Of a DNA stretch of 40,847 bases, positions 24,695 to 33,592 are shown piece after piece (the first letter of the stretch is position 1; every line of letters starts with the position of its first letter). Source of the stretch: Bacilli bacterium (GTDB taxonomy: Bacteria > Bacillota_I > Bacilli_A > RFN20 > CAG-826); contig CAAFZT010000064.1 in the NCBI GenBank assembly GCA_900767605.1, forward strand, positions 1 to 40,847, written 5' to 3'. The notes beneath the pieces are model-generated. The model was not told where the DNA came from and searched no databases. It saw only the letters and a program-made list of their open reading frames with translations. The translations under genes were made by a program, and so were the position numbers.

Positions 24695-26499
24695 TATTTT
24701 TCTCCCTCAGTTTCTAAATTTACAAAGCGAACATCCTTAAATTCCGCGGAGTGGTTCATCGTGATCATGCCAACGCGGCTAACCTCATCGCCGAACCCAT
24801 TGTCGAATTCATAGACCAAGCAGCCGTTCACGTAATATTTCGAACGGTTATGGTCGCGAACGATTTTCATTTTGGTGTAGGAATGGAAATCCAGATCGCT
24901 TTGATCGAAGGGCGTGGACCAAATCCATGCTCGATTGGCTTCGTCGACATTCCCGCTGACGCAGGAAATCTGCTTATTTCGGTGATCTTTACGAGGATCT
25001 AGCATCACGGAATGGATTCTTTCTTCGTTTTGCTCTAGCAGCCCGATTTTTGGATAATCGTCTTCCAGCAAAACCTCTCCGATTTTGACGTTAGCTTCCC
25101 ATTCGTAATGATTGCTAGAATACGTGGTAACCAAGAACGAATCATGCTCTTTCTTGGTAGAAAAACGGTCTTTGGAATGAATTTCGAACCCTCCGTTAGA
25201 AAGCGGAATATTCACAAGGTCTAATCCTTCGCATTTTCTAGCGATGGATTCCGAATCCAAAGAATAGGTAATCCCATGGAATTTCGCGTAATAATTCATC
25301 GTTAATAGATAGACGCCGCAGGGTTCATTGCCTAGCATATTCGTCGAACTTTTATGAACCAAAACGCCGTTTTGTAAGAAATAAAGGGAATCCTGACGAC
25401 GGATGATTTCTAATTCCACCGCGTCAAAAGATTGCTTCCCTCCCCAAACTATGGGAGCATCTTCCCAGTTCCACGCTCCGTTTTCTTGGTTAACGACAAG
25501 CGTTTGATAATTGTCCTTATTCGGCCGCGGGTCCAAGAGGAACGCCAAAGTGTTGGTTTCATTTTTCAGGGCGATACCGACTTTAGGGGTCTTGTCGTTA
25601 TTCAAATTTTTGACGCATTCGATTTCGACCTTAGCGTCAAAGGTTTTCGAATTCTCGAAATGGATCTTCGCATATTGGTCGTAACAACCTTTTTGAACGG
25701 CTTCTCCGGTTGTTTGGTCTTTGATTTCATAACCGACGTCGGTGAAATCCGTATCCAAGAGATTATCGCCTTGATTCCGATAGACCCTATTCCCAAAGAA
25801 GGGGTATCGGTCTACCTCCGTCATGGCGATATGCTGATAAGAATCCCATCGATAAGCCCCAGAAATGCAGCCTTCCGCATTGACCAAAGCAGGAAGGATG
25901 GCAAGCCCTTGCGGATTATAATCAAGCCCCAAGGATGAATAGGGAAGATAGAATTCATACCCCACGGCTGTCGCGGATTTCTTATCCGTTTTCGAGGTGT
26001 TGATTTCCCCTTCGATTTTCGTCCCGTAATTCATCGGCAGGAAATATTTGGTCCAGGGGTAGTTTTCACTAGGGACGCCAATCCAGCTTTCGTGACGTTC
26101 TAGGGGCGACAAGCGAAGTTGAACGCATTGGGCGGTTAAATCCTTTCGGAATGCGCTGGGATTGACGTAGATTTCAAAACTATCTTGTTTAAACAAGTCA
26201 AGGCTAGCGTCTTCATAGAAACTGGATTTGCTTACATGGGCGTAAGCAAGAAGCCCTTTTTGGCCGAAACCGACCTTGAACGTTACCGACACATCGTCAT
26301 AAATGCCGCAGGTAAAATGCAGCGTTTGGTCCTCCAAATAGCAGGATTCGTTATCCAATCCATCCATTTGAACCCCTTCTTCTAATTCTGCCCGCAAATC
26401 GGTTTTGGGTTCATCAGGGTTTGTATAATGGAATTCGCTGTAACAGCCCGTTAAGGCAAGCGAGGCGCCTAGAAGGAACCCTATCATTGCCTTTTTCAT
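24694..26499 (-). CDS. Lipoprotein with CBM9-like and two LamG-like domains
   Basis: This is a 601-residue lipoprotein (signal ending ALTGC). Residues about 45-235 resemble CBM9/DOMON carbohydrate-binding sandwiches (DDVSVTFKVGFGQKGLLAYAHV, DSFEIYVNP). Two homologous jelly-roll modules follow at about 255-410 and 430-600. Each carries a glycine-led strand, an LDPR box and a last strand (YLLTMNYYAKFHGITY and VGMITMNHSAEFKDVRF), so it looks like an internal duplication. No catalytic triad is seen. It is most likely a glycan-binding scaffold on the cell surface. It overlaps both operon neighbours (ATGA upstream with the GH43 gene, TAATG downstream with the ATPase). Confidence 0.75.
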   Translation of the reverse strand: MKKAMIGFLLGASLALTGCYSEFHYTNPDEPKTDLRAELEEGVQMDGLDNESCYLEDQTLHFTCGIYDDVSVTFKVGFGQKGLLAYAHVSKSSFYEDASLDLFKQDSFEIYVNPSAFRKDLTAQCVQLRLSPLERHESWIGVPSENYPWTKYFLPMNYGTKIEGEINTSKTDKKSATAVGYEFYLPYSSLGLDYNPQGLAILPALVNAEGCISGAYRWDSYQHIAMTEVDRYPFFGNRVYRNQGDNLLDTDFTDVGYEIKDQTTGEAVQKGCYDQYAKIHFENSKTFDAKVEIECVKNLNNDKTPKVGIALKNETNTLAFLLDPRPNKDNYQTLVVNQENGAWNWEDAPIVWGGKQSFDAVELEIIRRQDSLYFLQNGVLVHKSSTNMLGNEPCGVYLLTMNYYAKFHGITYSLDSESIARKCEGLDLVNIPLSNGGFEIHSKDRFSTKKEHDSFLVTTYSSNHYEWEANVKIGEVLLEDDYPKIGLLEQNEERIHSVMLDPRKDHRNKQISCVSGNVDEANRAWIWSTPFDQSDLDFHSYTKMKIVRDHNRSKYYVNGCLVYEFDNGFGDEVSRVGMITMNHSAEFKDVRFVNLETEGEK

Positions 26500-28103
26500 G
26501 CTTGCGTTCCCCCTTTTGCCAAGACGACGATTTCGCTCATTTTAGCTGGCTTCGACGAAGAGAATTTCACGGTGACTTGATGGGTGGAGATCGCTTCGAA
26601 TTCAGCGACAAAAGGCGACCCGGGTCTTAAATATCCGCTTTCCCTAAATTCATTCATGTAATCTTGATAATATTCGTGATTGAGCTCGATGTTCTTGAAG
26701 TTTTGATTTCCAACCTGGATGTCCACTTTATCAATCACGTAATCTTTATCCATTCCCCCATAAACCGCGACCGCGGAAATTTCATAATTTTTAGACCATT
26801 GAAGTCGGACTTCATGGGATCCCGGTTGGAAGGTATATTCCAAAGCCATGTTGCCAGGATTGGCGATGTGCATGGGGATTTTGTAGTCGTTTAATTTATT
26901 GCAATCGTCCTCTCCGGAAGCCGATATAGAGGCCCGCAAGGCAATATTTTCATAACCAGAAACCGAGGCAGGGAGAGGCTGTAAGGAATAGGTAGGCCCA
27001 TTGACGAACAAAGTTCCATCTTGGTTCACGATAACACGGTCCATGGCAAAGGCTCTTTCGGAAGAGCCGTTTGCCCTATCCAAATGAGCGTGATAACCAA
27101 TCAGGAGTTCATCGCCGGCTTTAAAGAAGCAATGATGACCGGTCCCAGAAGTGAAATCCCACCCGTTTCCAATATCAAGACCCTGCACACCGCATAATTG
27201 ATTTTCGTATTCATAGGAACAGGGTTTGGTAAATTCTCCTAATGGAGAGTCGGAGACCGCATAGCCCACCGCATAGGTGATGTTTCCATAATAATTCGCG
27301 CTGTAAGTGAGGAAATATTTCCCATTGGATTTATATAGTTCCGGAGCTTCGTTCCAAAAACGGGTGTTGCTCCCCCGCTCCCATTCTAGGTTTGGATGCG
27401 CTTCTTCCTCTTGAATGGAACGATATCCCGCACGGACCAGCGGCTTCATCGTCTCATAATCCGCGGTGACGGGATCCTTTAATTTCATCCCATAGGATTG
27501 GGATTCGGAATCGAGCTGATCCTGGGAGAAATATAGGTACATTTCGCCGTTATCATCGATAAATAAAGAGGGATCAATCGCCGCGAATCCCAGGTCCAAA
27601 AAAACCTGATCGTTTTTGGTAAGATAGACTCCATCCGCGTTATACCCCTCGTATTCCTTGAATGGGCCCGCGGGGGAAGAAGAAACCGCGACCGATATCC
27701 CTCTTCGATATTTTCGGTTCGTGGATGAAAAATCTTTGGCGTTTTTTGCACAATAATACATGTAATACCGGTCGCCGATTTTATAGACGTTCGGCGCCCA
27801 AAGCGATCCAGAGGACCAGGAGTAGGGGCCGGCAAGGAAAGCGGGGCCGAGGTTTTCCCAGTAATTAAGTTGTTTGGATCGATAGACGTAAAACCCCGTT
27901 CCCGAGAGCTCGTCGCTAGTTCCATACATGTAATAATAGCCGTCGTCATAGAGAATGAAAGGGTCGGCAAGAGGGGTTTCCAAGTCATTTTTGAACCAAA
28001 GGTTTTTGTTATAGCCTTTGCTAAAATCCGCCTCCGTGTTTATCGCAGCGCAAGAAGGAAGGAGGAAGAAGGGTATAACCGTTAACAATGCTTTCTTTTT
28101 CAT
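26496..28103 (-). CDS. GH43 lipoprotein with C-terminal F5/8-like domain
   Basis: This is a 535-residue lipoprotein (signal ending LPSC). The five-bladed propeller covers about residues 35-375, with the catalytic base Asp in PLADPFILYDDG, the pKa-tuning Asp in AIDPSLFIDDNG, and the acid Glu in FWNEAPELYK. Blade motifs such as YYYMYGTS, YYMYYCA, MYLYFSQ, YFLTYSA are present. The last 150 residues (NIALRASISASG...) resemble a discoidin/CBM32 sandwich. It probably cleaves arabinosyl or xylosyl groups outside the cell. The start is the ATG at 28103, whose region overlaps the permease stop. An upstream ATG at 28118 adds five residues and lies inside the permease gene. Confidence 0.85.
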   Translation of the reverse strand: MKKKALLTVIPFFLLPSCAAINTEADFSKGYNKNLWFKNDLETPLADPFILYDDGYYYMYGTSDELSGTGFYVYRSKQLNYWENLGPAFLAGPYSWSSGSLWAPNVYKIGDRYYMYYCAKNAKDFSSTNRKYRRGISVAVSSSPAGPFKEYEGYNADGVYLTKNDQVFLDLGFAAIDPSLFIDDNGEMYLYFSQDQLDSESQSYGMKLKDPVTADYETMKPLVRAGYRSIQEEEAHPNLEWERGSNTRFWNEAPELYKSNGKYFLTYSANYYGNITYAVGYAVSDSPLGEFTKPCSYEYENQLCGVQGLDIGNGWDFTSGTGHHCFFKAGDELLIGYHAHLDRANGSSERAFAMDRVIVNQDGTLFVNGPTYSLQPLPASVSGYENIALRASISASGEDDCNKLNDYKIPMHIANPGNMALEYTFQPGSHEVRLQWSKNYEISAVAVYGGMDKDYVIDKVDIQVGNQNFKNIELNHEYYQDYMNEFRESGYLRPGSPFVAEFEAISTHQVTVKFSSSKPAKMSEIVVLAKGGTQA

Positions 28104-28104
28104 A

Positions 28105-29022
28105 TTATTTAAGCCCACTATTGGTGATGCCCTTCACAAAGAATTTTTGGCAAACGACAAAGATAACAACCGTCGGAATAAGGGAAATGACGGTGGCAGC
28201 CATCAAGGTTTGATAGGAATTGATGGATTTGCCCATGAAATTGGCCAAGGCGATTTGCAAGGTGATGTTATATTCCGAGTCGCCTTTTAAATACAAAAGG
28301 GGGCCGAGGTAATCGTTATATCCGGCAACAAATCCCAAAATCCCCTGTGAAATCAAGCTGGGAAGGGAAATGGGGACGACGATTTTCCAGAAGATGCGGA
28401 AATGGCCGATACCGTCTAATTTCGCCGCGTCGATATAATCATCGGGAATCGCCAGGAAGGATTGGCGGAGGAAGAAGACGCAAACGGCGGTTCCGAACAT
28501 CCCTGGAACAATTAGCGGAAACAAGGTGTTATAAAGACCTAGCGTCGTATAGATGCTGACTAACGGGGTCATCATCACGATTCCGGGAATCATCGTCGTG
28601 ATGAGCATCAGGTAGAATAAGACGTTTCTTCCTTTGAATTTGGTTTTGGCAAAAGCATAGGCGCTTAAGGCACTGACGAAGAGTCCACCAACCGTGGAGG
28701 GAATCGTGATGATCAACGTATTCATCAGCCCCACTAAAATCGTCGGGGTGTCCCGTTCTCCAATCGTGGCGTCTGCCCCCGTGAAGGCTTTGATAAATCC
28801 ATGGAAATCCAGCCCGCTGAACGGGCTTGGATTTTCCAAAAACCCAATATAGCCCATGGGTTTAAAGGCGGAGACAATCAAAATATAGAAGGGAACGACG
28901 ACCGTGGCGGCCAATAAGATCAAAACGATATACGAAAAGATTTTTTGAATCGTCTCTTCCTTTTTCGTGGTCATGACCCTTCGCTTCAAAGAGTCACCGT
29001 TTCTTACGTATTCTACTCTCAT
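28105..29022 (-). CDS. Sugar ABC importer permease, MalG type
   Basis: This is a 305-residue permease with six membrane helices. The ATPase-coupling EAA loop is YIDAAKLDGIGHFRIFWKIVVPI. A typical N-terminal entry (ILLAATVVVPFYILIVSAFKP) is present. Starting at 29022, it shares the pattern MR-E--N with the other permease, which supports this start. An alternative ATG lies at 28974. The ATG follows the upstream stop by 1 nt (TAG-T-ATG). Confidence 0.9.
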   Translation of the reverse strand: MRVEYVRNGDSLKRRVMTTKKEETIQKIFSYIVLILLAATVVVPFYILIVSAFKPMGYIGFLENPSPFSGLDFHGFIKAFTGADATIGERDTPTILVGLMNTLIITIPSTVGGLFVSALSAYAFAKTKFKGRNVLFYLMLITTMIPGIVMMTPLVSIYTTLGLYNTLFPLIVPGMFGTAVCVFFLRQSFLAIPDDYIDAAKLDGIGHFRIFWKIVVPISLPSLISQGILGFVAGYNDYLGPLLYLKGDSEYNITLQIALANFMGKSINSYQTLMAATVISLIPTVVIFVVCQKFFVKGITNSGLK

Positions 29023-29023
29023 A

Positions 29024-29971
29024 CTATTTTGTGGCGTCCCCTTGCTTTTTATTGAACATAAACTGAATGAATGTGATGCCCATGATCAAAACCGTTAAAA
29101 CCCAGGAAGCCGCGGAAGCCACCCCAATCCCCGAAATCGCCGAGGTTGCCGAGGACGTTTCCGTCATCTTGGTGTAAAGGTAATAAGCAACCGTCACGCC
29201 TCTTTCGCTTCCCGCGGGAACAAGAAGCTGGAACCTGGTGAAATCTTGAAGATTGCCGATCACCCCGGTGATCAGCAAGAAGAAAGAAACGGGCATGACC
29301 CCGGGGAAAGTCACGTGCCAAAATCTCGTCCAAGCATTTGCTCCATCCACTTTGCTCGCCTCCAAAACACCACTATCGATATTGGTCAAAGCCGCGGAAT
29401 ACATGATGATGGCAAAGCCAACGCCGCTCCAAACGCCAAGGAAAATCAATACCGGCATCGTTTGGGAGGGATCGTTGATGTTAATAGGGGGAATCCCTAA
29501 TTTCGAAAGGAACTTATTGAACGGACCATATTCGGGGTTCAGCAACATCTGCCAAATGGTGGAGGTCGCGACGACCGAACAAACATAGGGCAAGAAGAAA
29601 ATCGCCTTGAACATCGTTCTTCCCCTTAATTTGGGGTTATTCACAATGAGTGCGATCAATAGACCAAAGACCATCGATAGAGGGGTGACAAGACAATTCA
29701 GGAGCGTATCACCAACCGCCACCCAAAATTTGGGGTCTTCGAGAACGAGCTTGAAATTGAGGCCTCCATTCCACTTCATTTCGTTAAGCGCAGCCGTTGA
29801 ACCCGGCTGACGAAACGACATCCAAAGCGAAATGACCATCGGAACGAAGCCAAAAAGGGCAAAGCCGATCAAAGGCAAAAGCGCCGTAATCGTGCAGTAA
29901 GCCTTTTCCCGAATGCGGCTTCTTCGATTCACGGCATTCGTTTTTTGGTTTTTGACTAACTCGATTCTCAT
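29024..29971 (-). CDS. Sugar ABC importer permease, MalF type
   Basis: This is a 315-residue permease with six membrane helices. Its coupling loop is VLEASKVDGANAWTRFWHVTFPG. It forms a heterodimer with the MalG-type permease just downstream. Its TAAATG junction follows the binding-protein stop directly and GGAG lies within that junction. The binding protein, two permeases and the distant ATPase together make a complete carbohydrate importer (CUT1 type). Confidence 0.9.
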   Translation of the reverse strand: MRIELVKNQKTNAVNRRSRIREKAYCTITALLPLIGFALFGFVPMVISLWMSFRQPGSTAALNEMKWNGGLNFKLVLEDPKFWVAVGDTLLNCLVTPLSMVFGLLIALIVNNPKLRGRTMFKAIFFLPYVCSVVATSTIWQMLLNPEYGPFNKFLSKLGIPPININDPSQTMPVLIFLGVWSGVGFAIIMYSAALTNIDSGVLEASKVDGANAWTRFWHVTFPGVMPVSFFLLITGVIGNLQDFTRFQLLVPAGSERGVTVAYYLYTKMTETSSATSAISGIGVASAASWVLTVLIMGITFIQFMFNKKQGDATK

Positions 29972-31438
29972 TTAGTCTCCAAAATGTCCGTAATGCTTTA
30001 GCATCGCATCCGTCCGATCTTGATAGGTGGCGAAGAAAGTGTCTAAGCTCATATCCCCACTTAAAACCGAGCCATTGAGCGTCCCGGCCCATAAGGTATC
30101 GATCCAGTTGCTATCCGATAGCATCGTCCAGTCTCCGCCCCGTTGCTTTTCAATATAGTCCACGAAGATAGGCGCATTTTTCGGTTGGGTTTCTTTGGAA
30201 ACGATTTCCTGGGCGAGTTCTTTTTGGTTTCCTACGCAGAAACCCGATTCCGCCAAATCCCTTTGGCCTTGTTCTCCGGCCATGTATTCCATGAATTTAA
30301 AGGCGGCGTCCTTCTTCTCCTGGCTGGACTCCCTGGCGATGCCATACCCCATGGAACCGCTATGTCCAATCGATCCGATTTCCTTGCCGGGAACGGCGTT
30401 TTGGTAATGAGAAAGAGGGGCCACATCCCATTCGAATTTCGTATTGAGGTTCCGCAAATCGGAGACATTAGGGCGAATGCCGACGCACATGGCCATTTTG
30501 CCGATGGCAAATAAGCCGATCTTATCTTTGGAGGATACTTCATTGGGTTTAGGCATGACCTTTTCGACGGTGGAAAGGTCCACAAAATGCTTGAAAGCAT
30601 CATAGGTCGAAATCGGATTCCCGTTATAGACGTAATCCGTTAAGGTCTTATCCCCTAACGTCCAATGGTAATATCCATCGTCTTGGACGTTAATGACGTC
30701 TCCACCCATCGACCACACATAGTTGTACCACCATTCCGTATAGAACCCGTAATCCGTAATGGAATTCGGGTTTTTGGATTGGGTCAAACGCTTGGAAAGG
30801 GCTAGTTCTTCTTCCACGGTCATCGAGATTTTATTGTTGAAATAAGCTGGCTTGGAATAATCCTCTCCGCCCGGCTGATAAAACCCGTGCTTTTCGTATT
30901 CTTCGGAGCAGTCCTTGAGTTCTTTGGAAATGCAGGTGACGCCCGCTTTTTCGAAAGCATTTTTATTGTAGAAAATAACAGAGGGTCCTAAGTCTTTTGG
31001 CAAGCAATAAATGGTGTCTTTTCCCGTGCTGGTTTTGGTTTCGACGTTGTACCGGTAACGATTGATTCCCGCTTTCCACATCTTGGACAAATCAATTTTG
31101 CTGGATTGAGAAAGATAATCCGTCAAAGGTTCAATCCAACGTTGCTCGGCATAATTTTTGATTTGTTTGTCTCCGACGAAAAAGATGTCGGGGGCATTTT
31201 TGGCCCGTAACGTGTTGGTTAATTTCTCTTCATAACCCGTGCTTGGCTGATAAGCAAATTGAACACGGATATGATCCTTATTCTGCTTATTGTAGGTTTT
31301 GACAATATTTTTGAAGATGGCGATTTCCCCTTCTTCTCCCCAACCCCAAAATTGGATGGTGGTTCCATCGAAGTTTTCTCCACACCCTATTAAAGGCAAG
31401 GCGAGAAAAGGCATCAGAAATAACAAGCTTTTGTTCAT
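29972..31438 (-). CDS. Sugar-binding lipoprotein (ABC importer, CUT1 type)
   Basis: This is a 488-residue lipoprotein (signal ending LPLIGC) of the UgpB/MalE-type solute-binding family. After lipidation the two-lobed receptor opens TIQFWGWGEEGEIAIFKNIVKTYNKQNKDHIRV. The conserved block TLRAKNAPDIFFVGD and a hinge-like AFKFMEYMAGEQGQRDLAESG are present. Its relatives bind oligosaccharides. The start ATG overlaps the upstream stop as ATGA with AAGGAG before it. It probably delivers trimmed oligosaccharides from the neighbouring enzymes to the permeases. Confidence 0.88.
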   Translation of the reverse strand: MNKSLLFLMPFLALPLIGCGENFDGTTIQFWGWGEEGEIAIFKNIVKTYNKQNKDHIRVQFAYQPSTGYEEKLTNTLRAKNAPDIFFVGDKQIKNYAEQRWIEPLTDYLSQSSKIDLSKMWKAGINRYRYNVETKTSTGKDTIYCLPKDLGPSVIFYNKNAFEKAGVTCISKELKDCSEEYEKHGFYQPGGEDYSKPAYFNNKISMTVEEELALSKRLTQSKNPNSITDYGFYTEWWYNYVWSMGGDVINVQDDGYYHWTLGDKTLTDYVYNGNPISTYDAFKHFVDLSTVEKVMPKPNEVSSKDKIGLFAIGKMAMCVGIRPNVSDLRNLNTKFEWDVAPLSHYQNAVPGKEIGSIGHSGSMGYGIARESSQEKKDAAFKFMEYMAGEQGQRDLAESGFCVGNQKELAQEIVSKETQPKNAPIFVDYIEKQRGGDWTMLSDSNWIDTLWAGTLNGSVLSGDMSLDTFFATYQDRTDAMLKHYGHFGD

Positions 31439-33495
31439 AGTTTTTGCTCCTTGTTAACGGAATAAGAAGAATCTTTGGCATCGAAAGGCAAATTGAAGGA
31501 CATAAGGCCGACGCTGCAGGCATCGCTCCAGCCCTCAAAGGTCAAAACCGGCGTTTTTGTATCTCCCGCATAGAAGGAATAGGAAGAGCCTTTTTTTGTC
31601 AAACAAAGGTCGATGAAATTGGCCTTGTAATCATAAGAGGAATCTAAGGGCTTGCTGATTTCTTTGTTGGGTTCGTTAAACTGCCAATCCGCGCCCCAAA
31701 CATTATCAAATTGGTGGTACGTGGCCACGGATACTGTGCGGTCGCTATCCGCAACTCCAGAATTATCGATGTAGACGAAATAGAATCCCGAAGCATCGGT
31801 TTCGGTGACGGATGCCGTTTTGCCGTGCTTAAGAAGGACTCCAAATTTCGTATAGGGGTCCCCGTTATTGGGCTGCCCAATCTTCATTTTCGTTTGAAAA
31901 GTGAAAGAGGCGTCATCCCCCGATTCTTTCACGAAAGCGAACGTGTCCAAAAATCCTTGGCTGGATATCGTCGCCTTTTGGCTTAAATCCACTTGAGGGC
32001 TCGTACTCATTTTGTCTTTGGATGTGCCAAACAGGGAATTTGCAATCGAGGCAGAGCCGCCAAGCTGTTCTTTCATCCACTTAGAAATCTTGGCATAGGT
32101 GAATAAATTGGGATGCAATCCATCGTTTAAGAAAGAAGCATGTTCGTTTTTTGTAAAATCGTTGCCATCTTTAATGGCTAAGAAGGGGAGATTAAGGTTC
32201 TCAACGCCGCGACGAACTTCTTCAAGCCTTTCATTGCAGGAGTTGGGGGAATTAAAATCGTCAGGGTTATCGAAATGATTCGACGAGGAAATCCAGTCAA
32301 TTTTAACGTTGGGATTCGATTCTTGGACCTTGGCAAATAACGTGTTCAGGTTTTTAACCGTATCTTCCACGCTAGCTCCGCCTTGAATATCGTTGAATCC
32401 TAGATGGACGAATACCCGATTTGGTTTCGCTTCCGTTATCGTTGGATAGATGGGGTTATTTTCATCGATCCAGTCCCTAGTTTTGGACAGAGATTTCCCG
32501 ACTGCAAATAAGGAGGATCCTTTGAATTCTAGTTTAAAATTCCGATAGAAATCAGTATCCACGTAGGAATCGCCGAAGAAAATAGCGTCCACATTTTTTC
32601 TTTTTGGGTTGCCTTGATCATCAAAATTAAGATAAGTCCAACCGAAGGCTTTATCGCTTCCCAAATAAGCAGATTCTTCATAGGTCGTTTCGCGATTCTT
32701 TTTCCCATTGGTATTGCGAAAAGCAAACCAAACCCCCATGTTATCCTTTGCTTCTTCTTTGGAGGATAAGCCCAGCAAGGAATAAGGGATGGTAATGGTT
32801 GCCCCATAGCCATTAAAGCCATCTTGGGTATCGGCATAGATTTTTTCATCCGATTTTGTAACGCCGCTATCCGAAATCAAAGTGGATTCAAACGTTTTGT
32901 CGTTGTTGATTTGGAAAACATTGAAGCCAAGGGTGGGGACGCTCAAGATGCGATAAGTTTTATGGACGTCTAATCCCGTATTCTCGCCAAATAATGGAGT
33001 GACATAAATTTCAAAATTATCGTTATATCCATTCAACTCGCCACTTTCAGAAGAGGGAAAGGAATGAAAGACTTTGTTGTCTTGGACATTCACCCGAACG
33101 CGAAGGGCATCTTTATGGTATTCTCCTAAAACATAGGCTTTGGCTTCTTCCTCGCCTACTTTAGCCGAGACAACCGGGGTGCCCGAGGGTTCCATAAGAC
33201 GATGGGACCATTTCGCGTAAAAAGTGGTATCTTGAGTCAAAGAATAAGGGAAGGAGGCTTCGTTCGAAAAAGACTCATCGATAAACCAACCGGCAAAATC
33301 ATAAGCATCTCTTTTCGTTACTGGAGCGGTGGCAATCACATCCGCGAAAAAGGGTTCCACGGAACTCCCACCATTGCATTCAAAAGAAGCTTTATATTTA
33401 TTCACGATGGATTCGGAGGGGGCGGGGCTGCCACAAGAAACCAAACCGAAAGCGGTCCATAAGCATAAACCAATTAAAGGGAACTTGTTCTTCAT
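31435..33495 (-). CDS. SGNH-esterase lipoprotein with InlB-like and CBM9-like domains
   Basis: This is a 686-residue lipoprotein (signal ending GLVSC). An InlB/Flg_new-type repeat (KYKASFECNGG...YDFAGWFID...TTFYAKW) covers about 33-97. A CBM9/DOMON-like sandwich (NFEIYVTP, YGATITIPYSLLG) covers about 105-300. The SGNH esterase at about 305-480 has GDSYVD (nucleophile Ser), HLGFNDIQGG (Asn), and DGLHPN (Asp-His). A concanavalin-like module at about 500-685 ends with the shared GLMSFNLPFDAKD strand. It probably removes ester groups, likely acetyl, from the bound glycan. First gene of the operon; AGGACAA precedes the ATG. Confidence 0.8.
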   Translation of the reverse strand: MKNKFPLIGLCLWTAFGLVSCGSPAPSESIVNKYKASFECNGGSSVEPFFADVIATAPVTKRDAYDFAGWFIDESFSNEASFPYSLTQDTTFYAKWSHRLMEPSGTPVVSAKVGEEEAKAYVLGEYHKDALRVRVNVQDNKVFHSFPSSESGELNGYNDNFEIYVTPLFGENTGLDVHKTYRILSVPTLGFNVFQINNDKTFESTLISDSGVTKSDEKIYADTQDGFNGYGATITIPYSLLGLSSKEEAKDNMGVWFAFRNTNGKKNRETTYEESAYLGSDKAFGWTYLNFDDQGNPKRKNVDAIFFGDSYVDTDFYRNFKLEFKGSSLFAVGKSLSKTRDWIDENNPIYPTITEAKPNRVFVHLGFNDIQGGASVEDTVKNLNTLFAKVQESNPNVKIDWISSSNHFDNPDDFNSPNSCNERLEEVRRGVENLNLPFLAIKDGNDFTKNEHASFLNDGLHPNLFTYAKISKWMKEQLGGSASIANSLFGTSKDKMSTSPQVDLSQKATISSQGFLDTFAFVKESGDDASFTFQTKMKIGQPNNGDPYTKFGVLLKHGKTASVTETDASGFYFVYIDNSGVADSDRTVSVATYHQFDNVWGADWQFNEPNKEISKPLDSSYDYKANFIDLCLTKKGSSYSFYAGDTKTPVLTFEGWSDACSVGLMSFNLPFDAKDSSYSVNKEQKL

Positions 33496-33520
33496 CGATT
33501 TTGTCCTGTTATTTGGATAG

Positions 33521-33565
33521 ATTATATTTCAAGTTTGCTTCAAGATATATGTATAAAAGTTCAAA
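33521..33565. promoter_or_regulatory. Divergent promoter region with AraC half-sites
   Basis: On the minus strand a consensus TATAAT (33526-33521) serves the ten-gene operon, but 17 nt upstream there is only TATATC in place of TTGACA, as expected for an activator-dependent promoter. TTCAAG boxes lie at 33528-33533 and 33539-33544, with TTCAAA at 33560-33565. The spacings are 11 and 21 nt, one and two helical turns. They are good candidates for the AraC protein encoded at 33593. Confidence 0.6.
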
Positions 33566-33592
33566 ATTCATGTAAAATATTTCATAATCAAG

